From Nocardioides sp. T2.26MG-1 (lineage in GTDB: Bacteria; Actinomycetota; Actinomycetes; Propionibacteriales; Nocardioidaceae), in assembly GCF_950101795.1 (NCBI RefSeq), contig NZ_CATNLZ010000007.1:35692-99691 (forward strand): a DNA stretch of 64,000 nucleotides, read 5' to 3'. Below the pieces are notes generated by a model. That model did not search any database. It saw only the letters and a list, made by a program, of their open reading frames with translations, and was not told where the DNA came from. A program made the position numbers and the translations under genes. This document shows, piece after piece, positions 32,448 through 39,905 of this stretch (the stretch's first letter is position 1; the number at the start of each line of letters is the position of its first letter).

Positions 32448-33367
32448 GCCAGAGCCCGGATCCCCCACGACGCGGCGAACTCGTCGCCGGGGGACCCCGC
32501 CGGCGCGAGCGTCACGAGATCGGTGCCGGTGCGGAACGCGTCGGCCGGCGCCGTCATCGGCTCGACGGCCAGCGACCGGCGTCCGGTGACCGGGACGTCG
32601 TCGGCGCTGAACACCTGGAGCCAGCGGTGCCGCTCGTCGACCCACATCGCGGCGCCGCGGCCGCCGGCGGGGTCGGTGAGCAGGACGGTGGCCACGCCGT
32701 CGGCGTCGCGGGCCAGGTCGGTGAAGCCGTCGTCGAAGCCGACGTCGCGGATCGGTCGCGCGACCCGGAAGTCGTGCGCCGTCCCGGTCACGTCCTCGTG
32801 TCCGGTGGGCAGCAGCCGGTCGTCGACGAGAGACCGGGTCGACGCGGGCAGCCTCAGCTCCCAGCCGTCGACGGGGCCGGGACCGGCCGTGAGGTAGGGG
32901 TGCGCGCCGCTCGCGTACGGCGCCGCCGTGGCCGCCAGGTTGGCCGCCGACTGGGTGACGGTCAGGCCGTCCGCCGACACGTCGTACACGACCCGGAGGT
33001 CCAGCGTCCACGGGAAGCCGGCCTGCGCCATCAGCCGATAGCCCAGGGACACCGTGTGCGTCGTGTGCTCCTCGACCGACCACGCGGCCCAGCGCACCAG
33101 CCCGTGCGAGGCGTTGTGGAGCGACGGCTCGTTGAGCGCAAGCTGGTGGTCGCGGCCGCCGAAGGAGTAGGCGCCGTCGCCGATCCGGTTGGGCCAGGGG
33201 ACGAGCAGCTGCCCGCGCGCTCCCGGGGCCACCGCGTCCTCGCCGAACCGGTCGATCAGCGGCACGCCGTCGTGCTCGAGCACCCGCAGCGTCGCGCCGC
33301 TCTCCGTGACGACCGCTCGGTAGCCGCCGCCGGTGATCTCGAACTGGTCACCACTGGGCGGGAGCAT
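32444..33367 (-). CDS. Aldose 1-epimerase family protein
   Basis: A 307-residue galactose-mutarotase-fold protein. LLVPWPNRIGDGAYSFGG, NASHGLVRWAAWSV (His) and SGAHPYLTAGP (His) are the substrate-binding and catalytic signatures, and the final VEPMTAPADAF holds the catalytic Glu. It interconverts anomers of a sugar; substrate not clear. TAGTCT lies seven bases before ATG 33367, so it has its own leaderless promoter, which overlaps the end of the upstream kinase gene. Confidence 0.88.
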   Translation of the reverse strand: MLPPSGDQFEITGGGYRAVVTESGATLRVLEHDGVPLIDRFGEDAVAPGARGQLLVPWPNRIGDGAYSFGGRDHQLALNEPSLHNASHGLVRWAAWSVEEHTTHTVSLGYRLMAQAGFPWTLDLRVVYDVSADGLTVTQSAANLAATAAPYASGAHPYLTAGPGPVDGWELRLPASTRSLVDDRLLPTGHEDVTGTAHDFRVARPIRDVGFDDGFTDLARDADGVATVLLTDPAGGRGAAMWVDERHRWLQVFSADDVPVTGRRSLAVEPMTAPADAFRTGTDLVTLAPAGSPGDEFAASWGIRALA

Positions 33368-33377
33368 GGCCGACAGA

Positions 33378-33944
33378 CTATGGCCGACCCGTGGGGGTTC
33401 CGACGGCCAGGTCCGCGTGCTCCCGCGCGCCGGTCCGGGCGAGGTGCACGAGCTCGTCCCGGGCCCAGCGGCGCAGCTGGGGCTCGAGCGCCGCACCGTC
33501 GCGGGCGATGGTCCGGGCGAGCCGCTCCTCGGCGGGTGCGTCGAGCCAGACCAGGAGCGTGACCAGGGCGGCGTACGCCGGATCCCACGAGCCGGCGCCC
33601 TCGAGAACGAGCAGCGGGGCCGGGTCGATCGTCACGTCCTCGGCGTACCGTCCGGCCGTCCAGTCGTAGCGCCGGTAGCCGCCCGGCCGGCCCTCGGCGA
33701 GCGGTGGCAGCAGCGTCGCCAGCTGCTCGTGGACGCGGGGCAGGCCGTCCCAGCCGTCGTACAGGTCGTCCATGTGGATCACGCGGTGCTCGATGCCCGC
33801 CGCGGCGGCCTGGGTCCGCACCGCCTCGGCCAGCGTGGTCTTGCCCGCCCCGGACGGTCCGTCGATGCACAGCAGTCGGCCGGCGCCGAGGGTCGGTGCC
33901 CGCTCCTGGAGCCGGGCGAGCACGAGCCCGGCCTCGGGTCGCAT
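33378..33944 (-). CDS. P-loop kinase, uridine-kinase-like
   Basis: A 188-residue nucleotide kinase-fold protein with Walker A GPSGAGKTT near residues 28-36, HMDDLYDGWDGL as the base-binding Asp region and LVLEGAGSW as a Walker B-like segment. Similar proteins are called uridine kinase in Actinomycetota, but the substrate is not proven. ATG at 33944 overlaps the stop of the PLP-fold gene upstream (ATGA). Confidence 0.8.
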   Translation of the reverse strand: MRPEAGLVLARLQERAPTLGAGRLLCIDGPSGAGKTTLAEAVRTQAAAAGIEHRVIHMDDLYDGWDGLPRVHEQLATLLPPLAEGRPGGYRRYDWTAGRYAEDVTIDPAPLLVLEGAGSWDPAYAALVTLLVWLDAPAEERLARTIARDGAALEPQLRRWARDELVHLARTGAREHADLAVGTPTGRP

Positions 33945-35200
33945 CAGAATGCCTGGCCGCACCCGCGGTAGCTGGGCGCCGCGTCGACGAACCGACTGCC
34001 GGAGAGGAGCTGGACGGTGGTGGCGTGCTCGAAGGGCTCCCCGGACTTGGCGTGCCGGAACCACACCAGGTCGCCGATCTGCAGCTGGTCCGCGGGAGAG
34101 CCGGACAGTGGGGTCTGCACCTCGCCGGCGCCCTCGAGGCCGGTCAGCCGCAGGCCGGCCGGAGCCCAGGGGGTCGGCAGCCGGTCCGGACCGGCCGGAC
34201 CGGAGGCGACGAGCCCGCCGCCGTGCACCGTGGCCACCCCGGGCGCGGGCCTACGCGTGACGGGGACGCCGAAGAACGCCGCCGGCACCGGCCGGAAGGA
34301 CCGGTAGTGGTCGAAGAGCGTGGGGACCAGCAGACCGGAGCCCGCGGCGACTTCGGTCACCACCGGGTCCGCGGCCGAGTCCTCGACGGAGCCGGAGCCG
34401 CCGGCGTTCCAGAACTCCAGGTCGGCGAGCTCGTGCAGGGCGTCGGCGATCTCGCGGCGTCGTACGGCGAGCTGGGTCAGCGACAGCGCCTTCAGGCGTC
34501 GCACGACCATCGATCGCGATCGGGCCGTCGGGACGGAGTCCGGCAGTCCGGCCACCTGGCCCTCGTAGGTCATCGCGCCCACCAGCCGCAGGCCTTCTCG
34601 CGCGACGATCGCGCGGGCCAGGGCGACCACGGCGGCGGTGTCGTGCAGGGGCGAGCGCTTCGGCCCCACGTGCTGGCCGGCCACCCGGAGCCCCGCGTCG
34701 ACGTCGATCGCGACCCGGACCGGCACGGCGGGGGAGGAGCGGACCGCGTCCACCAGGTCGAGGTGGGCGACGTCGTCCACCATGATCGTGATCGCGGCGG
34801 CTGCAGACGGCGAGGCGACCAGCTCGGCGAGCGCGCGGCGGTCGACCGTGGGGTAGGCGACGACGATGTCGTCGCAGACGCCGTTCGCGTGCAGCCAGAG
34901 CGCCTCGCGCAGCGTGTAGGCCAGCACTCCCTGGATCCCGTCACGGGCCAGGGCACGGGTGATGAGCGCCGGCACCCGGACGGACTTGGAGGCCAGCCGG
35001 ATCGGCGTGCCTGCGGCGCGGCGCACCAGGTCGGTCGCATTGGCGTCGAACGCGTCCAGGTCGACCACGAACACCGGCGTCGGCAGCGGGGCGTCGTGCT
35101 CCTGCACGGCCTGGTCGAGGCGGGCCCACAGCAGGTTGCGGTCCGACACGCTCGGGGACCCGGAGCCGGAGGCGCGCGAGCCGACGGGCAGGCGGCCCAT
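33944..35200 (-). CDS. Amino acid deaminase/aldolase, alanine racemase-like PLP fold
   Basis: A 418-residue fold-type III PLP enzyme of the D-serine/D-threonine aldolase group. The N-terminal barrel starts LPTPVFVVDLDAFDANATDL; the Lys in IRLASKSVRVPALI is the likely PLP lysine, and EFWNAGGSGSVEDS and EVAAGSGLLVP bind phosphate. The C-terminal domain carries the metal-type FRHAKSGEPFEHAT. The exact substrate is unknown. ATG at 35200 overlaps the stop of the membrane protein gene, so three genes run as one operon. Confidence 0.85.
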   Translation of the reverse strand: MGRLPVGSRASGSGSPSVSDRNLLWARLDQAVQEHDAPLPTPVFVVDLDAFDANATDLVRRAAGTPIRLASKSVRVPALITRALARDGIQGVLAYTLREALWLHANGVCDDIVVAYPTVDRRALAELVASPSAAAAITIMVDDVAHLDLVDAVRSSPAVPVRVAIDVDAGLRVAGQHVGPKRSPLHDTAAVVALARAIVAREGLRLVGAMTYEGQVAGLPDSVPTARSRSMVVRRLKALSLTQLAVRRREIADALHELADLEFWNAGGSGSVEDSAADPVVTEVAAGSGLLVPTLFDHYRSFRPVPAAFFGVPVTRRPAPGVATVHGGGLVASGPAGPDRLPTPWAPAGLRLTGLEGAGEVQTPLSGSPADQLQIGDLVWFRHAKSGEPFEHATTVQLLSGSRFVDAAPSYRGCGQAF

Positions 35201-35649
35201 CAGTTGATGCCGCGCTTGCGCAGCAGCGCCTCGATCTCGGCCATCCCGTCGTCCTGGCCGTCGTCCTGCCTGCCCCCGATCGCCGGCGTGCCCTTGCGGT
35301 TGTCGCCCTTCTGCAGCCGCCCCTTCGATGCCCGGCCTCCGCCGGTGCCGATGCCCCGCGACCGGAGAGCGGTGGAGACGGCGAACAGGGCCCCGGACAC
35401 CCCGGCGACGACGATGCCGGCCCAGGTGGTCGGGTTCCAGGCCAGGTTGAGCGCCCAGTCGCCGACCGCGTCGAAGATCCGGGTGAACATCCGCAGCGTC
35501 TTGGTGAGGTAGGCCGCCAGCGGCAGCAGCGTGACGGCGAGAGGGCGCAGTGCGGAGACCAGGCCGCGCCGGCGGAAGGTCAGCCACGTCCAGATCCCGC
35601 CGAGCACGGTGAGGCTCAGGGTCAGCGCTGCCCACGAAGCGTCGTCCAC
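35200..35649 (-). CDS. Membrane protein of unknown function
   Basis: A 149-residue protein with two to three membrane helices in the first 90 residues (WAALTLSLTVLGGIWTWLTF, VSALRPLAVTLLPLAAYL, WAGIVVAGVSGALFAVS) and a charged C-terminal tail ending MAEIEALLRKRGIN. GTG at 35649 is the most likely start; support for the exact start is weak. It is the first gene of the operon with the PLP-fold enzyme and the kinase. I do not recognise a characterised family. Confidence 0.75.
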   Translation of the reverse strand: MDDASWAALTLSLTVLGGIWTWLTFRRRGLVSALRPLAVTLLPLAAYLTKTLRMFTRIFDAVGDWALNLAWNPTTWAGIVVAGVSGALFAVSTALRSRGIGTGGGRASKGRLQKGDNRKGTPAIGGRQDDGQDDGMAEIEALLRKRGIN

Positions 35650-35722
35650 GAGGTCAAGCGTCCCACATCGCCGGTGAGCCAGGGATTGGCCTCGGCCCGG
35701 GTCCGGCCGGGACAATGGTGCG

Positions 35723-36253
35723 GTGACCGAGCACCGCACCACGATCCCCGACCCGGGGTTCGCCGGCGACGACGGCTCCGTGGACGAGCGGGTCTCGGCC
35801 GCCCTGGCCGCATGGGCGGCCGGCGAGGCGACGTACGCCGACGCGCTGGCCGCACTCCAGGGCACGCGGCTCCTGGTCCCGGTGGTCGCGGTGCTGGGAG
35901 AGGTCGAGCACGACGAGGCGGGCCTCGCGCACGACAAGACCAGCGACATGGCCACGGTGCTGCTCCAGGGCGCCGACGGCCGGCTCGCGCTCCTGGCCTT
36001 CACCGGCACCGGCCCGCTCGCCACGTGGAACTCCGACGGCCGGCCGGTCCCCGTCACCGCCACGGTCGCGGCCCAGGCCGCCCTCCAGGACGGTGCCGCC
36101 GCGCTCGTGGTCGACATCGCGGGCCCGACCAGGTTCGTGGTCGAGGGTGCGGACCTCGAGGGCCTCGCGCGCGGCTGGACGCTGACGCGCGTGGGTGAGC
36201 GGACCGCCTGGATTCGGCCCGACGGGGAATCGTCGGCTACGATTCAGCGTTGA
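35723..36253 (+). CDS. SseB-like family protein
   Basis: A 176-residue cytoplasmic protein of the SseB family: [39 protein letters not shown] and the C-terminal [22 protein letters not shown]. Often located near infC in Actinomycetota; function unknown. GACAAT lies six bases before GTG 35723, a probable leaderless promoter in the divergent gap with the membrane protein gene. Confidence 0.85.
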   Translation: MTEHRTTIPDPGFAGDDGSVDERVSAALAAWAAGEATYADALAALQGTRLLVPVVAVLGEVEHDEAGLAHDKTSDMATVLLQGADGRLALLAFTGTGPLATWNSDGRPVPVTATVAAQAALQDGAAALVVDIAGPTRFVVEGADLEGLARGWTLTRVGERTAWIRPDGESSATIQR

Positions 36254-36569
36254 CCGATCAGTTCCGCCGTGCAGACGGTGGATCGGATCACGCAAGCGGA
36301 GGCTCGCACGATCGCCTCCCACCCGCATCGGCCGCCCCAGAAATGGGCCAGCACCACAGGCCGTCGGGTCCGGTCACCGAAGGCCGAGGCCTCGGAGCGT
36401 ACGCCGTACGCACCGCGAGCCGGGGTCCTCGGAGGCGAACCCACCCGTGGGGGGCGTCGGACTGGCTTCCGCTTGCAGACAAGCGGAAGCCTTTGTTGAT
36501 TTCGCACCACCCTTCTCGGGGGGTGTCGAGCGGCAGAGACCTCCGGCCACATTGCCACCAGGAGGACAC
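36254..36569 (+). other. infC leader region
   Basis: 316 bases without a convincing gene between the SseB-like gene and infC. It holds a strong hairpin with a T-rich tail (36464-36502) and ends with the infC ribosome site AGGAGG at 36560-36565. Whether transcription of infC starts before or after the hairpin is not evident; if before, the hairpin could be an attenuator. Confidence 0.6.
36464..36502 (+). terminator. Strong intrinsic terminator or attenuator before infC
   Basis: A perfect 12-base stem, GGCTTCCGCTTG and its complement, with loop CAGA, followed by TTTGTTGATTT. It is the best classical terminator in the window. It lies 210 bases after the SseB-like gene and 68 bases before the infC start. 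Confidence 0.8.
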
Positions 36570-37253
36570 ATCAGCACCGAGCTGCGAATCAACGATCGGA
36601 TCCGGGTTCCCGAGGTCCGGCTCGTTGGACCCAACGGGGAGACCGTGGGCATCGTGCCCACCGATCAGGCCCTGAAGCTTGCGCAGGAGGCGGACCTCGA
36701 CCTCGTCGAGATCGCCCCGCAGGGGAAGCCACCCGTCTGCAAGCTCATGGACTACGGGAAGTTCAAGTACGAGAACGCCCAGAAGGCTCGTGAGGCCCGT
36801 CGCAACCAGACGAACGTGATCATCAAGGAGATGAAGCTTCGTCCCAAGATCGACGCGCACGACTACGAGACCAAGAAGGGCCACGTGGTGCGGTTCCTGC
36901 GCGCCGGGGACAAGGTCAAGATCACGATCATGTTCCGCGGCCGCGAGCAGCACCGGCCCGAGCTGGGCTTCCGGCTGCTCCAGCGCCTCGCCGAGGACGT
37001 CAGCGAGCTGGGCTTCGTGGAGTCCTCGCCCAAGCAGGACGGCCGCAACATGATCATGGTGCTCGGCCCGCACAAGAAGAAGGCCGACGCCAAGGTCGAC
37101 ATGAAGGCCGAGAAGGAGACGCGGGCCGCCGAGCGGGCCGCGCTCGAGGCGGAGGAGCGCGCCGAGCGCGACGCCGCCCACGCCGCTGGACCGGTCGCAC
37201 AGAAGAAGGAGCGCGGACGCTCCGAGAACCTCGATCCCGAGATCGAGGCCTAG
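36570..37253 (+). CDS. infC: Translation initiation factor IF-3, probable ATC start
   Basis: A 227-residue initiation factor. The protein reads [19 protein letters not shown], with the linker [15 protein letters not shown] and the C-terminal domain [15 protein letters not shown] and [11 protein letters not shown]; a charged tail of about 40 residues follows, as in other Actinomycetota. No ATG, GTG or TTG fits the conserved N-terminus. ATC at 36570 lies four bases after AGGAGG, which matches the known use of rare AUU/AUC starts in infC, where IF-3 represses its own translation. Confidence 0.93.
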   Translation: MSTELRINDRIRVPEVRLVGPNGETVGIVPTDQALKLAQEADLDLVEIAPQGKPPVCKLMDYGKFKYENAQKAREARRNQTNVIIKEMKLRPKIDAHDYETKKGHVVRFLRAGDKVKITIMFRGREQHRPELGFRLLQRLAEDVSELGFVESSPKQDGRNMIMVLGPHKKKADAKVDMKAEKETRAAERAALEAEERAERDAAHAAGPVAQKKERGRSENLDPEIEA

Positions 37254-37262
37254 AACACCCTC

Positions 37263-37278
37263 GGGGGCAGAGGCCCCC
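37263..37278 (+). terminator. GC hairpin between infC and rpmI
   Basis: Six-base stem GGGGGC/GCCCCC with loop AGAG, no T-run. It may pause or protect the message; weak evidence for termination, since rpmI and rplT normally share the infC transcript. Confidence 0.35.
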
Positions 37279-37363
37279 ACCGCGCGGTGGCCGAACGAGA
37301 CCACCACGGCGGACGAGGTCGACGAGAAGACCACGCCCAGCAGGACGAGAAGAGAGAGCAGAG

Positions 37364-37558
37364 ATGCCCAAGAACAAGACGCACTCCGGTGCGAGCAAGC
37401 GTTTCCGGGTGACCGGCTCCGGCAAGATCCTTCGCGAGAAGGCCGGCAAGCGCCACAACCTGGAGAAGAAGGCCTCCAAGGTCACCCGCCGGATGTCCGG
37501 CACCACCGAGGTCGCCAAGGCCGACGTCCCGCGCGCCAAGAAGATGCTGGGTCTCTGA
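37364..37558 (+). CDS. rpmI: 50S ribosomal protein L35
   Basis: A 64-residue basic ribosomal protein: [20 protein letters not shown] at the start and the [20 protein letters not shown] ending. AGAGAGCAGAG lies before the ATG. Part of infC-rpmI-rplT. Confidence 0.97.
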   Translation: MPKNKTHSGASKRFRVTGSGKILREKAGKRHNLEKKASKVTRRMSGTTEVAKADVPRAKKMLGL

Positions 37559-37605
37559 ACCAGCCCCACCCGTCGGTGTCGAGTCCCTCGTGACCCGCCG
37601 CCAGC

Positions 37606-37627
37606 GGTGGTCGAGCCAGTCGAGACC
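37606..37627. repeat. Short dyad of a TCGAG-type intergenic repeat
   Basis: A 22-base imperfect inverted repeat, GGTGGTCGAG-CCAG-TCGAGACC with one extra base, in the rpmI-rplT gap. Similar GGT(T/C)TCGA...TCGACCACC elements recur between genes in Nocardioides-like genomes, from memory. Only one copy is clear here. Confidence 0.35.
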
Positions 37628-37662
37628 CCCGCACCGAACTTTGAGCAACAAGGAGTAAACAA

Positions 37663-38049
37663 GTGGCACGCGTCAAGCGGGCAGTGAATGCCCAGAAGAA
37701 GCGCCGGGTCGTCCTCGAGCGCGCCAGCGGCTACCGCGGGCAGCGCTCGCGGCTCTACCGCAAGGCCAAGGAGCAGGTCACCCACTCGCTGGTCTACAGC
37801 TACAACGACCGGCGCAAGAACAAGGGCAACTTCCGCAAGCTGTGGATCCAGCGGATCAACGCCGCGGCGCGCGCCCAGGGGATGACCTACAACCGGTTCA
37901 TCCAGGGCCTGAACCTCGCCGGTGTCGAGGTCGACCGCAAGATCCTCGCCGAGCTGGCCGTCAACGACGTCGCCGCGTTCAACGCGCTCGTCGAGACCGC
38001 CCGGGCCGCGCTGCCCGAGGACGTCAACGCACCCAAGGTCTCGGCCTGA
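37663..38049 (+). CDS. rplT: 50S ribosomal protein L20
   Basis: A 128-residue ribosomal protein that binds 23S rRNA early in assembly. [37 protein letters not shown] and [20 protein letters not shown] are typical. GTG at 37663 has AAGGAG upstream. Its stop overlaps the likely start of the rRNA methyltransferase. Confidence 0.97.
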   Translation: MARVKRAVNAQKKRRVVLERASGYRGQRSRLYRKAKEQVTHSLVYSYNDRRKNKGNFRKLWIQRINAAARAQGMTYNRFIQGLNLAGVEVDRKILAELAVNDVAAFNALVETARAALPEDVNAPKVSA

Positions 38050-38828
38050 GCGTCGACGCGCTGTCCGCGGGCAACGCCCGCATCAAGCAGCTGCGCCGGT
38101 TGAGCCGCCGTTCGGAGCGATCCGAGCGGCGGCTCTTCCTCGCCGAGGGCCGCAATGCCGTCGAGGCCGCCCTCGAGGCGGGTGTCGTGGTCGAGGTGTT
38201 CGCCAAGCCGCACACGCACTACCTGCTGCCGGACATCCCCGACGGTGTCCGCCTCACGTTCGTCGACGAGCGCGCGCTCAAGGCGCTGAGCGACGCGGTC
38301 ACCCCCGCCGGTGTCGTGGCCCTGTGCCGGTTCGTCGACGTCCCACTCGAGCAGGCGCTCGTCGGCGGGTACGTCGCGCTGTGCGCCCACGTCAGCGACC
38401 CGGGCAACGCCGGCACCGTGATCCGGTGTGCGGACGCCGCCGGCGCCGGAGGCGTGGTGCTCGCCGGCCACTCCGTCGACCTCTACAACGCCAAGACGAT
38501 CCGCGCGAGCGCGGGCAGCGCCTTCCACCTGCCGGTCACCACCGAGGTGGGTGCCGAGGAGGCGGTCCTGGCGGCCCGCAGTGCCGGCTACCAGGTGCTG
38601 TCCACCGAGGCCGACGGCGACGTCGACCTCTTCGACGCCGACGAGGTCCTGGCCCGGCCCACCGTGTGGCTGCTGGGCAACGAGGCGCACGGGCTGCCGC
38701 CCGAGCTGGCGGCGCTCGCCGACCACCGGGTGCGGATCCCGATCCACGGGCGCGCCGAGAGCTTGAACCTCTCGACCGCTGCCGCGCTCTGCCTCTACGC
38801 GTCCGCCCGCGCCCAGCGGCACGCTTGA
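38046..38828 (+). CDS. TrmH-family (SpoU) RNA 2'-O-methyltransferase
   Basis: A 260-residue SPOUT enzyme. The substrate-binding N-terminus ([20 protein letters not shown]) is followed by the knotted SAM domain: [41 protein letters not shown] and [18 protein letters not shown]. The target is likely rRNA because it follows rplT. No ATG, GTG or TTG fits the conserved start; CTG at 38046, overlapping the rplT stop and preceded by AAGG, is the best candidate. A TTG at 38100 would cut off conserved residues. Confidence 0.88.
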   Translation: MSVDALSAGNARIKQLRRLSRRSERSERRLFLAEGRNAVEAALEAGVVVEVFAKPHTHYLLPDIPDGVRLTFVDERALKALSDAVTPAGVVALCRFVDVPLEQALVGGYVALCAHVSDPGNAGTVIRCADAAGAGGVVLAGHSVDLYNAKTIRASAGSAFHLPVTTEVGAEEAVLAARSAGYQVLSTEADGDVDLFDADEVLARPTVWLLGNEAHGLPPELAALADHRVRIPIHGRAESLNLSTAAALCLYASARAQRHA

Positions 38829-38855
38829 CCTTCGGGTGACCTGAGGCTCGAACGT
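38825..38855 (+). promoter_or_regulatory. MerR-type promoter with 19-base spacer and central dyad
   Basis: TTGACC (38825-38830) and GAACGT (38850-38855) are 19 bases apart, two more than normal. Between them lies an 18-base dyad CCTTCGGGTGACCTGAGG (38829-38846, pattern CCT..GG....CC..AGG). Long spacers with a centred dyad are the hallmark of promoters that MerR proteins untwist. It should be autoregulated by the regulator that starts at 38862. Confidence 0.75.
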
Positions 38856-38861
38856 GGTGCC

Positions 38862-39905
38862 GTGACCTCTCCGCCGCTGCTCACCATCGGCGCCTTCGCG
38901 CGCGCCGTCGGCCTGACGCCCAGCGCCCTGCGCCACTACGACGAGTGCGGGCTCCTGGTGCCGGCCGAGATCGACGACGCCACGGGCTACCGCTACTACA
39001 CCCCCCAGCTGGCGGAGCGGGCTCGGCTGATCGTCGGGATGCGCGAGGCCGGGGTCCCCATCGAGTCCATGCGCCGGGTGCTCGACGCGTCGCCGGACGA
39101 GGCAGCACGGCTGCTCTCCGGTCTGGTCGAGGAGCGGGCCGCGGACGCGGCCCGGGCGCAGGCGGCGCTGCGCGAGGTGCTCACCGCCGTCGCGAGCAGC
39201 CCGCCGGTGGAGACCGCGCACGTCCGGCTGGCCGGCCCCGTCCTCGCGGCGGCGATCCGGCAGGTGCGGGTGGCCGCGGACGGTGACGCGACCTCGGCGC
39301 TGGGCGCCGTCCTGCTGGACGCGTCTCCGGCGGGTCTGGACGTCGTCGCGACCAACCGCTACTGGATGGCCGTCCGCACGATGGAGTCGGCCGAGCCGTC
39401 GGGGGAGGGGCGGGTGGTCCTGGGCCTCGGCGAGGCCGCGGGCGTGGCCCAACGGCTGGACCACGCCGGCGAGGTCGTCCTCGATCTCGCGGGCGACCGG
39501 CTGCGGGTCGCCGGCGCGGACGACCTGACGGCCGGGCGCGACACGCCGTACCCCGCCCACCGGCTGCTGGTCGCAGGCCTGCCGCCCGCCAGGGCCACCG
39601 TGGTCGTGCACCGCGACGACCTCCTCGAGGCGATCACCCGGGTCGGTCGGGCCGAGGTCACGCTCGTCCTCTCCGCCGACGGGCTGGGAGTGGGCGGGGA
39701 CGGACCCCCGACCGTCGCGGTCGGCGGCGCGGTCCGGGGGGACGAGCAGACGGTCCGCATGGGCAGCGCGCTGCTCAAGCGGGCGCTGGGGGCCTGCCTC
39801 GGCGCGCACGCGCAGCTCGCGGTCGCCGGCGAGCACGAGGCGGTGCGGCTGAGCTCGCCGTACCAGCCGGGGTTCGTGGCCCTCGTCATGCCGTCGCCCC
39901 GGTGA
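38862..39905 (+). CDS. MerR regulator fused to DNA sliding-clamp (DnaN-like) domains
   Basis: A 347-residue fusion. Residues 5-75 are a MerR winged helix (LTIGAFARAVGLTPSALRHY, GYRYYTPQLAERARLI), 76-118 a helical linker. Residues 121-230 resemble DnaN domain 2 (VRLAGPVLAAAIRQVRVAAD, GLDVVATNRYWMAVRTM) and 231-347 resemble domain 3 (ATVVVHRDDLLEAITRV, then FVALVMPSPR, the VMPxR ending of clamps). Domain 1 is replaced by the DNA-binding part. The clamp-like part probably acts as dimer or ligand sensor. GAACGT lies six bases before GTG 38862. The stop overlaps the MFS gene, which it most likely controls. Confidence 0.85.
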   Translation: MTSPPLLTIGAFARAVGLTPSALRHYDECGLLVPAEIDDATGYRYYTPQLAERARLIVGMREAGVPIESMRRVLDASPDEAARLLSGLVEERAADAARAQAALREVLTAVASSPPVETAHVRLAGPVLAAAIRQVRVAADGDATSALGAVLLDASPAGLDVVATNRYWMAVRTMESAEPSGEGRVVLGLGEAAGVAQRLDHAGEVVLDLAGDRLRVAGADDLTAGRDTPYPAHRLLVAGLPPARATVVVHRDDLLEAITRVGRAEVTLVLSADGLGVGGDGPPTVAVGGAVRGDEQTVRMGSALLKRALGACLGAHAQLAVAGEHEAVRLSSPYQPGFVALVMPSPR

